Shown here: piece by piece, positions 1-12,273 of the stretch | Layout of the letters: each line of letters begins with the position of its first letter | Position numbering within the stretch: the first letter of the stretch is position 1 | Assembly: GCA_018398805.1 (NCBI GenBank) | Contig: JAGFBZ010002557.1 | Location: 387,501 to 451,500, forward strand | DNA from: Hirundichthys speculiger | Taxonomy: Eukaryota > Chordata > Actinopteri > Beloniformes > Exocoetidae | Direction: 5' to 3' | DNA length: 64,000 bases | The notes under the pieces: generated by a model | The model's database searches: none | What the model saw: the letters and a program-made list of their open reading frames with translations, nothing else | What the model was told of the DNA's origin: nothing | Position numbers and translations under genes: made by a program

Positions 1-38
1 GAAGATACCGGTTTGTTGTGGATCTTGTGTTCGGCTCC
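1..38 (+). other. possible end of a noncoding 5' exon of bmf
   Basis: A good splice-donor match (CC|GTGAGT) follows base 38. The coding exon at 2074 opens with a strong acceptor and has only 23 bases before its ATG, so at least one upstream noncoding exon is required. The first 150 bases also have more CpG dinucleotides than the DNA that follows. That this is the upstream exon is an inference: no promoter element is visible and the exon start lies outside the window. Confidence 0.2.
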
Positions 39-2073
39 GTGAGTTGACGCTGAGCTCCCCGGAAAACTGCGCTTCTGATGCGGGTGCACCGAGACACATG
101 TCCGGTGGTCCTCAAATGGGATCCGGAGACCTCTTTTAAACTATCAGAAAACACTCTGATAGAGCATTTCGAAGTCATAACAGGAGTCTTAATACGTTTT
201 CACCCTCTGTTAAGTTAGATAAAACATCAACAAACACTATTACTTATTCCATTGGTAACTATTCCTGGATTATCTCTCGCCGTTTTCCAGTAGTAGAAAA
301 AAACAGGGTTCATGTCTTCATCCGAGCATGTCACCTGCACGCACGCAGGGCGCCCGCATGCTGATATCCACATGACATGTACTGGTAGCTGCATGAGCAG
401 TAGGTGAAGAAGCAGCTGAGTCTCAGCCAGGGTTGGATGGAAGCGAGCCCGTGCACAGATGGTGCAGCAGAGGGAGCCACTTTCTACTGGGGCTTTGAGC
501 CTCTGACCATCACTGTGGTTGCTGCCAGGCCTCCCTACAGCCCCAGGCAGTGTGTGCTTGTCAGTGTGATGTCTTTCTGTGTGTCTCCCTGTCTGTTTGG
601 TTTGGTTTTTTTTTTTTTTCTTCTTCTTATGTGTCTGACACTGTGTTTATAGTGCCAGTCCTCTGATGACTGCCAGTGGAAATTCAAGACGGGGCTTGCA
701 TTGCGACTGACACACAACATAAGTGCACAGTTGATATCGGTGAAACTTGCTACCTTTACTGCTCAGTTTGCCTGAAGGGGGAAGCTAATGCAACATGTAG
801 TTGTCTTAATTCTCAAAAATCTCTAATTAGCTTCCTTGGAGAATTGAACTCATTGCACTCTTAAATTACTTGGGTGGAATAGAGGCCATTTTTTTTTTTT
901 TTTTTTTACTGTTTTTCCTCACATATTATAGTTGTCAAAGCCGTAGTATTTTTCCACTGCCATTCAAAATCTAGTTTCCTCTTTTGTGTCCATTTGGTAT
1001 GACATCATGCAAAGAGAGACACTTTCATAAAGAGATATATGACTGTGGCTGTCTCGCTCAGCAAACACAATACCAGTGTATCCAGTTTCCAACTTTTGCA
1101 TTTGCCAACCCTGGCCGCTTGCCTCCACTTACACAACAAAAGGAAGAGCCGTGCACCCTTCGCAGAATGATACAACAGTAGTTCTGATAAAGGAAGAACC
1201 CTGGAGTATTTACGTTCAAGCAGGCGTAGCTGAGGATGGACTGAAACCCATTATCTCCTTCATGAACTGGTTTCTGCACACACAGTCCATGGCTGTCTAG
1301 CCATGCTATTTTTTCACTCACCCCGTGCCCACCCTCTATCCGATCTGACGGATATCTAGTGACTTTCTTGGCTGAGAGGGAGGTAACAACAACTGCTGAA
1401 CTAAGTCTTGAGCTGTGGCATTGTGCAGGAGGAACTTAATCTCCTGACTGCGCTCTGCTGTGTATCACACTGTTCAAATTAAGGTAATTCTGGGAGGTAA
1501 AGCTTCTCCGCCGGATCTTTTGGCACTCTGTTACAGTTTGGCACATTATCAGGAACAGCTTGGCAAAATATGCTGGAGAAGGGTGGCAGATCTGGCACCG
1601 CTATTTTAGCCAGCACTGGGTCCCCCAACACAGGGTGTTTCCCTTCATTTGGCTCCTGTAGCTGTTTATTAGTACATGAGCAATGTTTTTTTTTTTTAAA
1701 CTTTATTCACACCTATCTTTAAATCTACAGATCCATCTTTGGTTCTGAGAAGGTCCATCTCTGCTTGTTTGTTTTCATTGTTATGACACACTATATAAGC
1801 CTCTTACAGGGAATTATAATGATTAACGACTTATTTCCATTTAATGCAGATAGGATGAGATAATTCCATCTGCCGGAGGGCAAAGTGTGTACTGATAACA
1901 GGATGATATTTGGCACTTTTTTGTTTGATCTAAAACAAATCACAGTTAAGTAACCTGCAGGTTAAAGCCAGTCTAATCCATTTTGTCATTTACACCGAAC
2001 AAATCACCTTCACAAAATACTTGGCACGTCGTTCTAAAGTTTCCACGTCGTGCTCTCCGCCTCTTCTCTCCAG
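39..2073 (+). other. presumed first intron / upstream region of bmf
   Basis: No supported coding segment is seen here. The stretch contains homopolymer T runs near 608, 891 and 1687 and only short chance reading frames. It ends in a pyrimidine-rich tract and CAG acceptor at 2071-2073, directly before the first coding exon of bmf. If the donor at 39 is wrong, part of this stretch could be promoter or 5' flank. Confidence 0.35.
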
Positions 2074-2096
2074 GAAATTTACCGCTGAGGCGTCGG

Positions 2097-2310
2097 ATGG
2101 ATGATGAGGAGGAGGACATGTCACGGCCTATCTCGCCACTCTGGGGAACGCCCTTTATGGACGTCAAATACGAAGACCAAGCCACACAGATGGCAGCCGG
2201 ACAGGCCCTCACTGCTGTCACTGCTCCCGTGCCTACGTCGCAGGGCCTTAACAACAGCATTAACCTGCTGCCCTGCAGCTTACAGCGGCAGCCTCGCATA
2301 CCTTTTCACG
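2097..2310 (+). CDS. bmf: bmf coding exon A (residues 1-71 plus one base)
   Basis: The exon proper starts at 2074 after a long pyrimidine tract and CAG; translation starts at 2097. It ends in phase 1 before the donor GTAAGG at 2311. It encodes the acidic N terminus and the dynein-light-chain-type motif DQATQM. In-frame codons continue upstream to the acceptor without a stop, but there is no earlier ATG inside the exon. Confidence 0.9.
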
Positions 2311-5300
2311 GTAAGGGGGGGGGAAGGGTGATTCTGTAAGCCGACTGAGGTGATAACAGCTTATGGTTTTAGAAATTGACTGTGCAGCTCTGGATGATGT
2401 ATATGCAGTGTAACACAAGCTCATAGCTAGTCGTTCCTGCTTTCAGGTGGTTGATTTTGTTTTTATCAAATATACAACGGCAGAAAAGACATATTCTGTA
2501 ATCTTTATTTTTCTGTGAGCAATGACGTTGCATTTTGAATTCTACCTGTTGGGATGTTGTGTATATAATTAGCGCACCTGTGCACTGGTGGTATGTGAGA
2601 TAACACATTGAAGAAGGCCGATTGATCCGAAACGTCCCACGTGACAATTAGATGATTAATTTGAGTTCTGTCCTTGTTTTGTTTTTTGAATAATTATTAC
2701 TAAACAGTCAAACAAAATAAATTTCCACTTAGCTGCAAAGTCACTTTGTTGTCATGCTTAGACCTCAAGAAAAACCACTTGAAGAGTCTTTGACATGTAA
2801 TGCTCTATAAATATTCCCCAGTCCTAATTTTGTTAGACATTTTATGCAATTATTTCTTGAAGACAAAATAAAAACAGAAACAATGATATCACAGACACGT
2901 AAAGGGACATACCAGCACTAATATGACCATCAGTTCTAATCCAATAGTTTTTTTCCTTTTCTAATGAAATCAGTGTGACATCACGCTAATCGAGTTGAAC
3001 CAATGTTTTAGTAGAATGTTTTGTTTGTTGACGCAGTATCTTGTGTATGAGAGCTGGCTATTGTTGGGGGGTTTTAATTCATCAATGCATAAACACCACT
3101 GACTGTTATTACCTAGTCGTTCATTGTGATCCAACCAGTAATGGATGTCATGCACTTGGCTTTGTGCCCCCTTCCCTCTCCGAAAACAAACCAGGGCACC
3201 CAGTTTCTTAGAGATATTATGACCTTCCGTGCAGGACATACTGCTTACATGATAACAAAACAAGAAAAAAAAAATGTTTTTCCCTCCAAAGTAGCATGAC
3301 TGCAGAAGCCAGATACATGCCAGAGGCAGTGAGGAAACTCAGTGACACAGCTCAATAAAAGGCAGCAGTTCACCGAGGACCTTGTTGATTTAATAAGGTG
3401 TTTGCGCATTTTTTTTTATTTATTTATTTTTTTGTGGACTTCTCATTTGTAGTTTGAGTGTCAGCCCTCTGATTTTTTTTCCGCTCACAGTAAGCAAAGA
3501 TCTGATAAAGCTTGTTTGGGTTTCAGAAATCTTTGTGGCAGAAAATTTAGTTTGCATGTCTAAGTTCAACAGACAGAACTGTGTTTGAGGCCGTACTTAG
3601 TAAATAAGACAGCCAGCCTTATCACAAGTGTTTTTCACTGTCTACTAAAACATAGAAAAAGCAAAAATTAGCAATTTTACGGAATTGAAACTACTATCTT
3701 CTTACTCAATCAGTGCCAATACAAACAAAAGCTGAAGTATGAAGAAGCTTCATGTTTTTGCTCTTAGGCAATGCTGGACTGCGCTCACATTTTCCCGCTC
3801 AGTTTGAGCCCATGGAGGACCGGGGAGGGAGACAGATTGAGGAGGAGGAAGAGGACGGAGTGGAAGAGAATGACAGGATGGCAGCAAGCCCCCAGGAGCA
3901 GGCAAGGGTGAGCGTCGAGGTGCAAATTGGACGAAAACTTCGAGAAATTGGAGATCAATTCCACCAGGAACATGTTGAAATGGTAAATCTCACTTCCACA
4001 TCAGCATCCACCTTGAGAGCTTGTGTGCATTTTGAGGCAAATGTCAAAAACAGACTTTTGTTTTTTGGCTGTTTTATGCTGTATGTGTCACTGAGACATG
4101 TTAGCAGCAAGAAACAATGGGTGCAGACACTTCCTGATCTTAACCTATGCTTTGACTTGGGTTTTTGTGCTAAAAATATTTGTCAGCTTCAGCTTTATTA
4201 GAAACCCAAATCAAAGCTTATTTGTGCCAATTTGTGACTCAGACTTTAGAGGAAAGGGATATTTGGGCAGCTGAAATGGCTGCAACCCAGAGTTTGGACA
4301 GCAATTCAACCACCCTCTTAACCATAATAAAGAATAAGTCCAATAAGGCACAAATTAAATCACTTCATGAAGGATACAAAGCTAAGGAACAGAGTAATGT
4401 AAACATCTAAGTGTTAAGTATTGGTTTGATGTCCCTGTCGAGGCTGTCTTCATCTTTTAGTATTCAATAGGTCTTTAATATGAGCAGAAAGTTGTAGACC
4501 ATGTTGTGTTCTTGTCACTGATACCTTGTTGTCATTCTGAATATGAATATTAGGGTTGACTTTCTGGTCTACAAAGAGAAAAAAAGTAGGAGAGAATTTC
4601 ATCCATCTGGGCTTGAAGCCATTTCTGATCACATTCCATTAGCGAAGAAAAGCCAACCAACTTTCCTACCTGGGTCCTTAACTTGAAAGTACAGTGCACC
4701 ACATGCAGCTTAAAACAGCTTTTGAACTTTGAAGACTTCAGAGAATGACGAGCAGTATTTGAGTTAAACACACATAGAACAGCATAAGTGAGAATGACAG
4801 CGCAAACACTGAGAAAGAACAGGTGAGAGTGATATGACTGTCACCAGCTTGAGCGAGCAGTGCGTCTGTGTCTGGGTAGACAAAGTCGCTTGTTTATATG
4901 CTCGTCTAAAAATAGAGTCTGACTCACACACACAAAGACACAAGCAGTAACATGACGGCTACCCACAATACCTCAGTTGTCCCGCTGTCGTGCAGCACGT
5001 GTGTCTTTTTGGTTTGCGTGTGCCGCTGTAACAGAGAGATAAGATACTTTTTTTTTTCCCCTTCTTCATTACTGCCTGTGCTATGGTTGGCTTCTACCTT
5101 AATGGCAGAATCCCCACATTCACCCTTCCTAATCAGGAGTAATCATTTATGATATCCAGTCACTCTTCTGTATTGTCTTTGTCCAACTTTTTTCACTTGC
5201 TTCTCTAAGCAAATTTTGCTTATGTGGGCTGCAGTGTGGGTTCACGTCTGTGTGAGGAAGACTGCATCTGTGGTTCGCTTTTTGTGGCCAGCAACTCGCC

Positions 5301-6476
5301 CCCATGTTGAGTGAAGGGGTTTTCTTAATCATTTAGGGTTTAATAAGCTTAAAAATGGGCCAGCATAGTGCACATTATTCTCCACTGCCCACGCAAATGA
5401 GTGCAGAAAGATGAGCCTCCTGTGAAACACAAGGGTGCTGTTTAAATAAGCTTAGCAGTGTAGAATTAAAGCAATTAGGGACAATTAGGGTTACATTTAG
5501 TGGTGCTGGTTCAGTTCAGTTTAGTCTGCTTGTTCTGCATCAAATAGCCTGTGGCAGACTCTGATTGCTAGGCTGGTAGAGACCTTGATGTAGTGAGCAG
5601 AGAAAACGATTGTAGCGAGAATGCTTACGCAACAGGCTGCAATATGTAAGACACGCGCAGTGGGGGCTCTGGTGGGGGGAGCGGGAACCCAGGGAGGATC
5701 CAACAGGAACAGGAACCCCTCCATCTGACTGTGGCTCACAAGGGCCCGAAAACCCCAATAGAGAAATGAGGGGAGGGAGTTTCAGTTTTGTTTTGATAAA
5801 TTTTCAGCTGACCACGCTTTTACACAGCAGGCATGTCAGGCAGCACATTCACTGAAAGTATTTCACTTTGAGTCACTTGTTTGAAAGTGAAGGGAGTGTC
5901 CAACTGTTAGGGCCGGTTCAGTAATTGAACTGAAACTCATGTCAGACCCTCGTTGTTAAAGCATGTTACATTTTAAATAGTGTGGGATTTTTTTTTTCTT
6001 TTTTTTTTTTTTTTTTTTACACAAAATAAAATGTTACTCTTTGGCTTCCGGTTGGAAATGAGAGTTCATGGGACGACAGAGAGCCGGCGCACCTGGGTGT
6101 GCTCGTGACGCACTTGTTTTCTAGACACCAGATAATGTTGTGGAAACATTAGCTCACATATAGAATTTGCTCCTTTGGTTCTAAGTCACAGGGTTTACCA
6201 CAGTTCACTAGGCTTTACCTCAACCTCCTGTTTTGAAAAAAGAAAAAAAAAATCAAAGCATGTGTAGTGACTTTTGTAACTGACAAGCAGAATGATTTTG
6301 ACAGCCATTTGCTTAATTGATGCTGATCATTGATGCCTTGTTTTCTGTCCTTTCTACAGTTTGTGAGACACCAGAGACAGAACCTGCCAGTGTGGATGCG
6401 CCTGACGATGGCCCTCTTTGGCCTTTTGTTTCCGAGAGAGGCTCTCATCCCCCGCCTGCAAGGAGAGCAGAGATGA
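2097..6476 (+). CDS. bmf: Bcl-2-modifying factor (BH3-only pro-apoptotic protein), three coding exons
   Basis: Joined exons 2097-2310, 3768-3982 and 6360-6476 encode 181 residues, close to the 184 of human BMF. BMF is a BH3-only protein that binds pro-survival Bcl-2 proteins and triggers mitochondrial apoptosis; in mammals dynein light chain 2 holds it at the actin/myosin V cytoskeleton. Visible here are an acidic start (MDDEEED); YEDQATQM at residues 25-32, matching the DKATQT dynein-light-chain site; an FHGNAG block at 70-75, matching FYGNAG of BMF; an acidic run at 96-105; the BH3 helix at about 121-142 with core LREIGDQF (129-136); and a hydrophobic end VWMRLTMALFGLLF (154-167), like the VWWQILLFL region. 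Splice phases 1 and 0 fit exactly. The ATG at 2097 is the first in the exon and has G at +4. Fish carry two paralogues, bmf1 and bmf2; I cannot settle which this is, though the divergent tail leans to bmf2. Confidence 0.93.
2311..3767 (+). other. bmf intron between coding exons A and B
   Basis: It runs from GTAAGG to a pyrimidine-rich TTGCTCTTAG end and interrupts a glycine codon (G|GC). No coding sequence is seen inside. Bases 2608-2640 carry a motif of the type GAAGAAGGCC...CGAAACGTC, which is often seen in transposon-derived repeats of fish and amphibians; this resemblance is weak. Confidence 0.85.
3768..3982 (+). CDS. bmf: bmf coding exon B (NAG block, acidic stretch, BH3 domain)
   Basis: The exon is bounded by TTAG|GC and ATG|GTAAAT and reads in frame for 71 codons after completing the split glycine. 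It holds NAGLRSHFPAQFEP, matching the BMF-specific NAG block, then a glutamate-rich segment, then the BH3 helix EVQIGRKLREIGDQFHQEHV. Leu129 and Asp134 occupy the two near-invariant BH3 positions. The human equivalent has IAD where this protein has IGD. Confidence 0.95.
3983..6359 (+). other. bmf intron between coding exons B and C
   Basis: It starts GTAAAT and ends in a good pyrimidine tract, TTTCTACAG. Nothing coding is supported. It contains a broken poly(T) run near 5990-6018 and an A+T-rich background. Confidence 0.85.
6360..6476 (+). CDS. bmf: bmf final coding exon (hydrophobic C terminus and stop)
   Basis: It begins in phase 0 directly after TTTCTACAG and encodes 38 residues ending in TGA at 6474-6476. 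It reads FVRHQRQNLPVWMRLTMALF and continues GLLFPREALIP. Spacing from the BH3, the RxQRQN block and the VW-hydrophobic segment match the last exon of vertebrate BMF. The longer open frame covering this stretch (from 6317) is in a different frame and is not the gene. Confidence 0.88.
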   Translation, partial: FVRHQRQNLPVWMRLTMALFGLLFPREALIPRLQGEQR

Positions 6477-9400
6477 AGGGACTTCCTGCTGGCCCCCACC
6501 TTGGCCCTGTGTTTTTTTTAAATGGGACCAAGGCCTCAGACTTAAAGAGATGGCACTGTAAGATGGAACACGGGTTCGGATTTTGTTTTCTAATTGAATA
6601 TGAAGATGAGATGAAGAAGACACTGGTCGCCGCTGGACGGAGACTGATTACTTTCTTTTTTTCGCCTCTCCAAGAAGAAGCCATTGTGTTTGAAGAGATA
6701 TTTTCGAAATATTTGTAAGATTACCTATTTTGTACAGTAACCTGCTCTTTTTATTTGGTGTTTCAAGTCCCGAAGGACCTCCATCAGTCCAGGGAATGCC
6801 TTATTCTCTCTTGCCGCAACACATGCTTTTTTGCATCAAGAAAATCAAAAGAGAGAGAGAAAAATGTTAAGATTAGGCCACTTTTAGGTGACAGACTGTG
6901 GACATAGACATTTCTGTGCTGAAATTACTGACTTTGAACCTTGAAGGCTCAAGGCACATTTCTGATTTATTCCCCAAAAAGCAACATCAACAATAATCCA
7001 AGTTTTTATTCCTCTCCGTTTCATGCTGAACGAATTTGACAATGGCTGTAACACGCAGGTGTTGCACTGTTGGTCCATATAGATGCACGTTTTACCAGCT
7101 TCCAATGTAAACACGGGGATGTTAGATCAACTTGTTAGCAACGTTGGCATCTCCGTCTTCAGCGCCAGTTGTGGTGTTAGAGGTAACCTACGACCCACTG
7201 TGTAGATTCAGACACTGTTAATATGAAGCATGTATACTTGAATTCGGTATATTGAAGATTTTTCAGTCATATAATTCAAAAGTAATCGGGACTCCGATCT
7301 CGGTTTGTGATCATGTGTCCATCGGAGCGTGTGCTTACCGTCTGCAAATCCCGCATCGATTCTGAAACCAAATAAGCACAAATCTCACATGTGGGATTAC
7401 GATCAGGGAATTGAAAACAATCAGCTGAAAAGCTTTGGATAGATGTCATCGCTTCCCAGATTTTTCCAGGTTGTGTTACTCTTAACTGTATAGACAATCG
7501 CAATTTGAACCTTTGCTGCATTGTGGGTTGCCTGTGAAAGAGATGACATTTATCAGCAATATTCCAGCCAGCGGATAGAGTAACACTCGTAGGGATCAGC
7601 TGCATTTGCAATCAAACCGACATCCAGAGATTCTCACTGAAATACACTTTGTCTTCACAAATCTTTATCACGAAGACATCTTGGGATTGCGTTGTAGAGA
7701 TGCATTTTTATTTTATTTCACTCCAGCTGTAAATGTCTCAAGCGCTGATTTATACATGATGTGCTGACACGCTTCTGAGATATCTCAAACTGCCAGCGGC
7801 ACCCCGAGCTTCACTTAGTAAGGACAGCTTCTGTACAGTTTAAGAATCATTTCTGTTAACACACAGACACGGATGCGAATATGACAACGTTTGTGTAACA
7901 TTTCACACCAACACAGCCACTGTTTGTCAATGTAAAGTCTTGAAGGACTTTAAATTTGATGTTAAAGATTTCCTCACTTGTTGGTTGTAGATTCATATGA
8001 ACCTTTGAAGACACTGATGGGTTATTTTTTTCTCTTTTTTCTTCAGGGAGTAGTTAACAGGCCCCTATTCAGAACTTTATTTGGTGAAAAATAACTTAAT
8101 TGACACTGTTAGAGGGACACTTTCGTAAGACTTTTTTTCTGTTTCCGCTCAATCTTGTCATGGGAGTGTGTTACAGATAGTGAGTTTTTTTTTTCTTTTA
8201 CAGGAGTAGCTTAACCAAAAGTTTGTTTCCTGCAAACAACGAACGCTGAGCCAATTCAGACAGTTGTGACACACTCTCTCATCCACAGTCCAAATTTTCC
8301 TCACTCTTCTCTTCTGTGAGCGTGTATAACTACTCCCTGTCCTTAACGAGAACAATTTTCACTTTGTTTGGATTCTTTTACGATAATTTATTCTAATTTA
8401 TTTTGTGTATATTTGCCCAGTGCTACTGTATAGATGCTATCTCAGAGTGTACAGTCCTTTTCTTCTCATTGTTGAGGTGCATTCAGTTTGGAGTCTGTGT
8501 GTGGGGAGGTTGGACTAAAGCCATGTGCCTCGTGCTTTCTCACACAAATGGCGTGAGCCTTTACAGACCACATGAAAGACAGACAATCAACTGTACAAAA
8601 TGTGCCTTGTGCGTAACAGACCTGCCGCACCATCATCGTCAGCAACGCTTGGCATAATTACCCCAGGTCACCAGTCACCACTCTTGTTTCACTTGGACTC
8701 AAAAAAAAAACAAAAATAAATCTCATTTATTTGCCACATCAGCTCACAAGGCACAGGCTCAACCTTTGATATGTCTCTGCACAGACGGCAAGTTTCACCA
8801 CCCAAAACCCTCTCAATACCAGAAACGGCTGTTTGTAACTTGCACTGTACAAAACTTTTTTTTTTTTTTTCTTTTTAAGCTGTATACTGTATTTGCACCT
8901 CTCTCTTTCTACTCCTGTGCTGAACTTCCCCTCTAGATTCTTGAAACCTTTTAAGATCTGTAATATGCTGGATTGGCCCAGCTCGTCTGGGTTTTCGTGC
9001 TTTATTATCTGCGATCTAGTAGGGCTGTGAGTTTTAGCGTGACCAGCCATACCAATTCACTTTACAAAATTTCTCTCGTGAAATGGGTCTGGTGCCCCTC
9101 CCTTTCACAGCCACTGGTACAGAACATACCAAACCAATCGAAACAGAGCAGAGGCGGACCTAATGCGATGACTCAACCAAGATGGCTGCAGAATTACTGT
9201 TGAAACCTTGGACCTAAAACTGACAGGCGGTGTTCCTATTCCACTGCAGGCCATTTTGGATGTCTTTTGTTGAACTAGTCTGGTTTCTTTGATGCCCATC
9301 CATTGGCGTCCAGTGGAAATGCCACCTGGAAATCATAGGGGAGTCCGGAGAAACCAGACTCATTCTTTGTATCAGAGGAGGTAAAGAATTAGGATGGCTG

Positions 9401-10385
9401 GCCAGGCTACGTGGGTTTACCTTTGAAGGAAGAATGAGCCACCGTGGTGCCCGGTATTATTTCTATGTCAGCTTGGTTGAACAGCTACTCAGTCGGCGTG
9501 GCGCTGATTTGAACCCGCCACTGCCATCCACTGCTGCAACCTTGACTCAAGTGAAATATTTATGTTCAGCCTTCAGTGTCTTTAATGTAATTTTTATTTC
9601 CAATCTCTTTTTATAGAAACCAAGGAAGAGTGCATCTTTACTGTCAAGTGCTGTGATTTGGTGTTTTTATACATTTGACATGAATTTGACTAACATGTTG
9701 CTATCTTTATAAGAAAAAAATTAAAATGTTTTAAATACTTTTTTGCAAGAAGACAGAACTAACTGCAGCAACATGACTTTTGGTTTTCTACAATTGCTTT
9801 TGTTTTCAATGTTAAGGCATTCTTGATTTTGGATATTGCCAAGTCTGCTGTGTCACTCAGTTAAAGGGCTTTTTTCAATATATGTAAATGAAGTAAAAAT
9901 GCATGTCCAACATTCCTGAAAAAGTTCTGTATCTTAAGGGTTTGAATGTAACTTAAGAGTGAAAACATTATCTCTTATTACATGAAATGAACAGACTGGT
10001 GTGCTCGGCACACGCAGTTTGTATCGTCTTCACCTTGCTTTCTTTACGTTCAGAGTGGTCTCAAGGATTTCACATTCATGTGTCCTATGAAGTGAGACCC
10101 AGTCCAGATGTAGCATTTTTTTTTCTTCAAAAAAAAAAAAAAGAAAAAGCATTGGCTGTGTTATCTTTGGGACTGCTCTGCTTCTCCTGCACAGATTTCA
10201 AACAGCGCAGGACACTGGAATGATGGAGGGATTGGAGGAGGACAGGGGATGCTTGTTACTTTTCTAGTGCAATACGCTGTACATAAGAGCTTGGCTCACA
10301 AATCTTACAATTTCTCTTAATTTCTTTTGTTGTTAAATGGGTACATTGCTGTTTTTTTCCATTAAAACTTTACGATCAATTCACA
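6477..10385 (+). other. bmf: probable 3' untranslated region of bmf
   Basis: About 3.9 kb without a supportable reading frame separates the bmf stop from the best polyadenylation signal. Vertebrate BMF messages are known for long 3'UTRs. Earlier weaker polyadenylation hexamers occur near 8714 (AATAAA) and 9719 (ATTAAA), so shorter isoforms are possible. A tract at 8701-8710 and a T tract at 8857-8870 are simple repeats. The 3' end is inferred from signals only. Confidence 0.5.
10361..10366 (+). promoter_or_regulatory. candidate polyadenylation signal of bmf (ATTAAA)
   Basis: ATTAAA follows a T run and is followed within 20-35 bases by a GU-rich stretch (TGTTCTGTGCTTC), the arrangement expected of a cleavage site near 10,380. 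It is one of the two most common animal poly(A) hexamers. Other hexamers upstream lack such a clear downstream element. Confidence 0.45.
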
Positions 10386-11164
10386 TGTTCTGTGCTTCAT
10401 TTCCTTGTCTTAATACAGATCGTAAAATGGAAAATAATTAAGGGAACAGATTAACTCTCTGAGCACATAAACTACAATAATAGTTCTTATAGTTTTGGAT
10501 TATATGATAAATCTGCAACAAAAACTTTGTTTAGGTTTGTCCAATTTTGTTTCAGCTGTATTTTCTCTGTATGCGTACATCCCTTCAGCATGGGTGGATG
10601 TGTGATTGAACATTTTTCATTTTAAAACAGACTAGTGTGGACGTAGCCTTAGTTAATGTTATTGGTTTTGCACTTTACAATTAAGGTCCTCTGTGTCTCT
10701 TCTGAGTTTGACAGCTATCTGACAGCCAGCCGCTCTTGGCAGTGTCTAGTTAAACTAGAAAGCCATAATAGTGCCCACCCCTATAAAAAAAAAACTTATG
10801 TGATTTTTTTTAAATTTTTTATTTTTACGCTCTCATCTCCTTGGTCAGTGTGCCACCCTGGGCAGCTGCCCATATCAGTCACATTTAAATCTGCCCTCGA
10901 GGCCTACTGAATTAAACGGAGACGGGCAGGAGTAAATGTACCTTTTCCGCCAATGCCTGGCCAGCTCATTAATGTGCAGCAGAGAGCAGCATCTCTCAGT
11001 TCAGCAAAGACTGATGGCACGGCGTCTGGCTTCAGCCAATTTGTGGTACAGCTAACAACCTTCCCACACGCACTAAAGCCTCCCTTCTATAATCAAAACA
11101 TTTAAAGTGGTCACTGCAGGCTATACGTCCCGGTGGTACAACAGGTGGATCACAGCATTTCAGT

Positions 11165-11209
11165 GTGGCTAGCCAACTAGCTGTGGCTAGCCAACTAGCT
11201 GTGGCTAGC
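11165..11209. repeat. 18-bp tandem repeat, two and a half copies
   Basis: The unit GTGGCTAGCCAACTAGCT is repeated perfectly twice (11,165-11,182 and 11,183-11,200), followed by the first nine bases of a third copy. The unit is itself rich in the palindromes GCTAGC and CTAG. Confidence 0.9.
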
Positions 11210-12202
11210 GGAGCTACGAAGGATCAGTGGGAGAACGTGATAATAGACTGGTTTACTCCAGTCTGTGTTTGGGAAATTTATTTGAGCATTGAGCAACAAT
11301 TCAAAACAACTCTCCTTGTTTTATTTCCTTGTTCTTTGAATCCTTCCGCCTACACTGGTATTATAAATAACTAGCAACATCCACTCAAACTAAGAACAGG
11401 GCCTGCCAACAACCAAGCCAGTGACGTCATATTTGGGCTTCTTCAGAAATTGCTGCACCCTATGGTAAAAACTGTGAAATACAAAATATACCTCTATCCA
11501 AACTACTTTAATCCTAAAGCCATATCTCAGTCAACATCAAAAGCAACCAAAATACACTCACACTATTAAGTGATTCTCTTTTGCTTTAAACCCAGCTGCT
11601 GCAAACATCAACGGTAAAAGGCATGGTGGAAAAGAGGAATGTTAATTTTTATTAGTCTCGGAGATTTGTTTGACCTATCGTAGTTTTGCATGAATTGATT
11701 TGACCATTCTAAGTCTAATTTTTTAGCTGACTTTTTACTGTTTGATGCATTTCAATTTAATGCCCATAACTACTTATTCAAGTTGCCATATACAGAGGAA
11801 GCGATTCAAGAAGGGATGAGGAAAAAAGATCAGTAACAGCCAGAAGAGGAGATATTTTTACTGGCAAAGTGACTCCTGACTGCTTCCGATCATGGAAGAG
11901 AAGTCTTCTACATGCAGAGGTGCCCTCATAGAGGACTCTCATTTTACTGGAATCATCCCAATCAAGATGCAGTATTTTCATTAATCTGTAATCTAGCTAA
12001 CTACAGTTTTAGTGTGTTCTGTCTGTGGCAGCAATGGTAGTCTGGGAAATCGTTGCAAAAAAAAAAAAAAACTTTCACTTTTTCTACCCAACACAACCCT
12101 TTCTTCAAAACCTACATTTTTATTACTTAGTGAGGAAACCAGATTCTCAGAAGATACACAAAATCACATAAAAATATGGTTTGGAACAATTAATTTTTTC
12201 AA

Positions 12203-12273
12203 TATGAAATTTGCCTCTTTTAAAAGTGATTACTCTCGACTGGTAACAAAACTTAAGGGAGGCAAATTTCATA
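12203..12273. repeat. inverted repeat with 15-bp perfect arms
   Basis: TATGAAATTTGCCTC at 12,203-12,217 is the exact reverse complement of 12,259-12,273. The 41-base spacer also shows partial self-complementarity (TTAC / GTAA and CTTTTAAAAG / CTTAAG). It could be a small hairpin transposon relic or a transcribed hairpin; no family was recognised. Confidence 0.75.

Noticed and set aside
6317..6718. 133-codon frame overlapping the last bmf exon
   Set aside because: It is in a different frame from the bmf reading; the BMF-like C terminus is read in the frame set by the acceptor at 6359.
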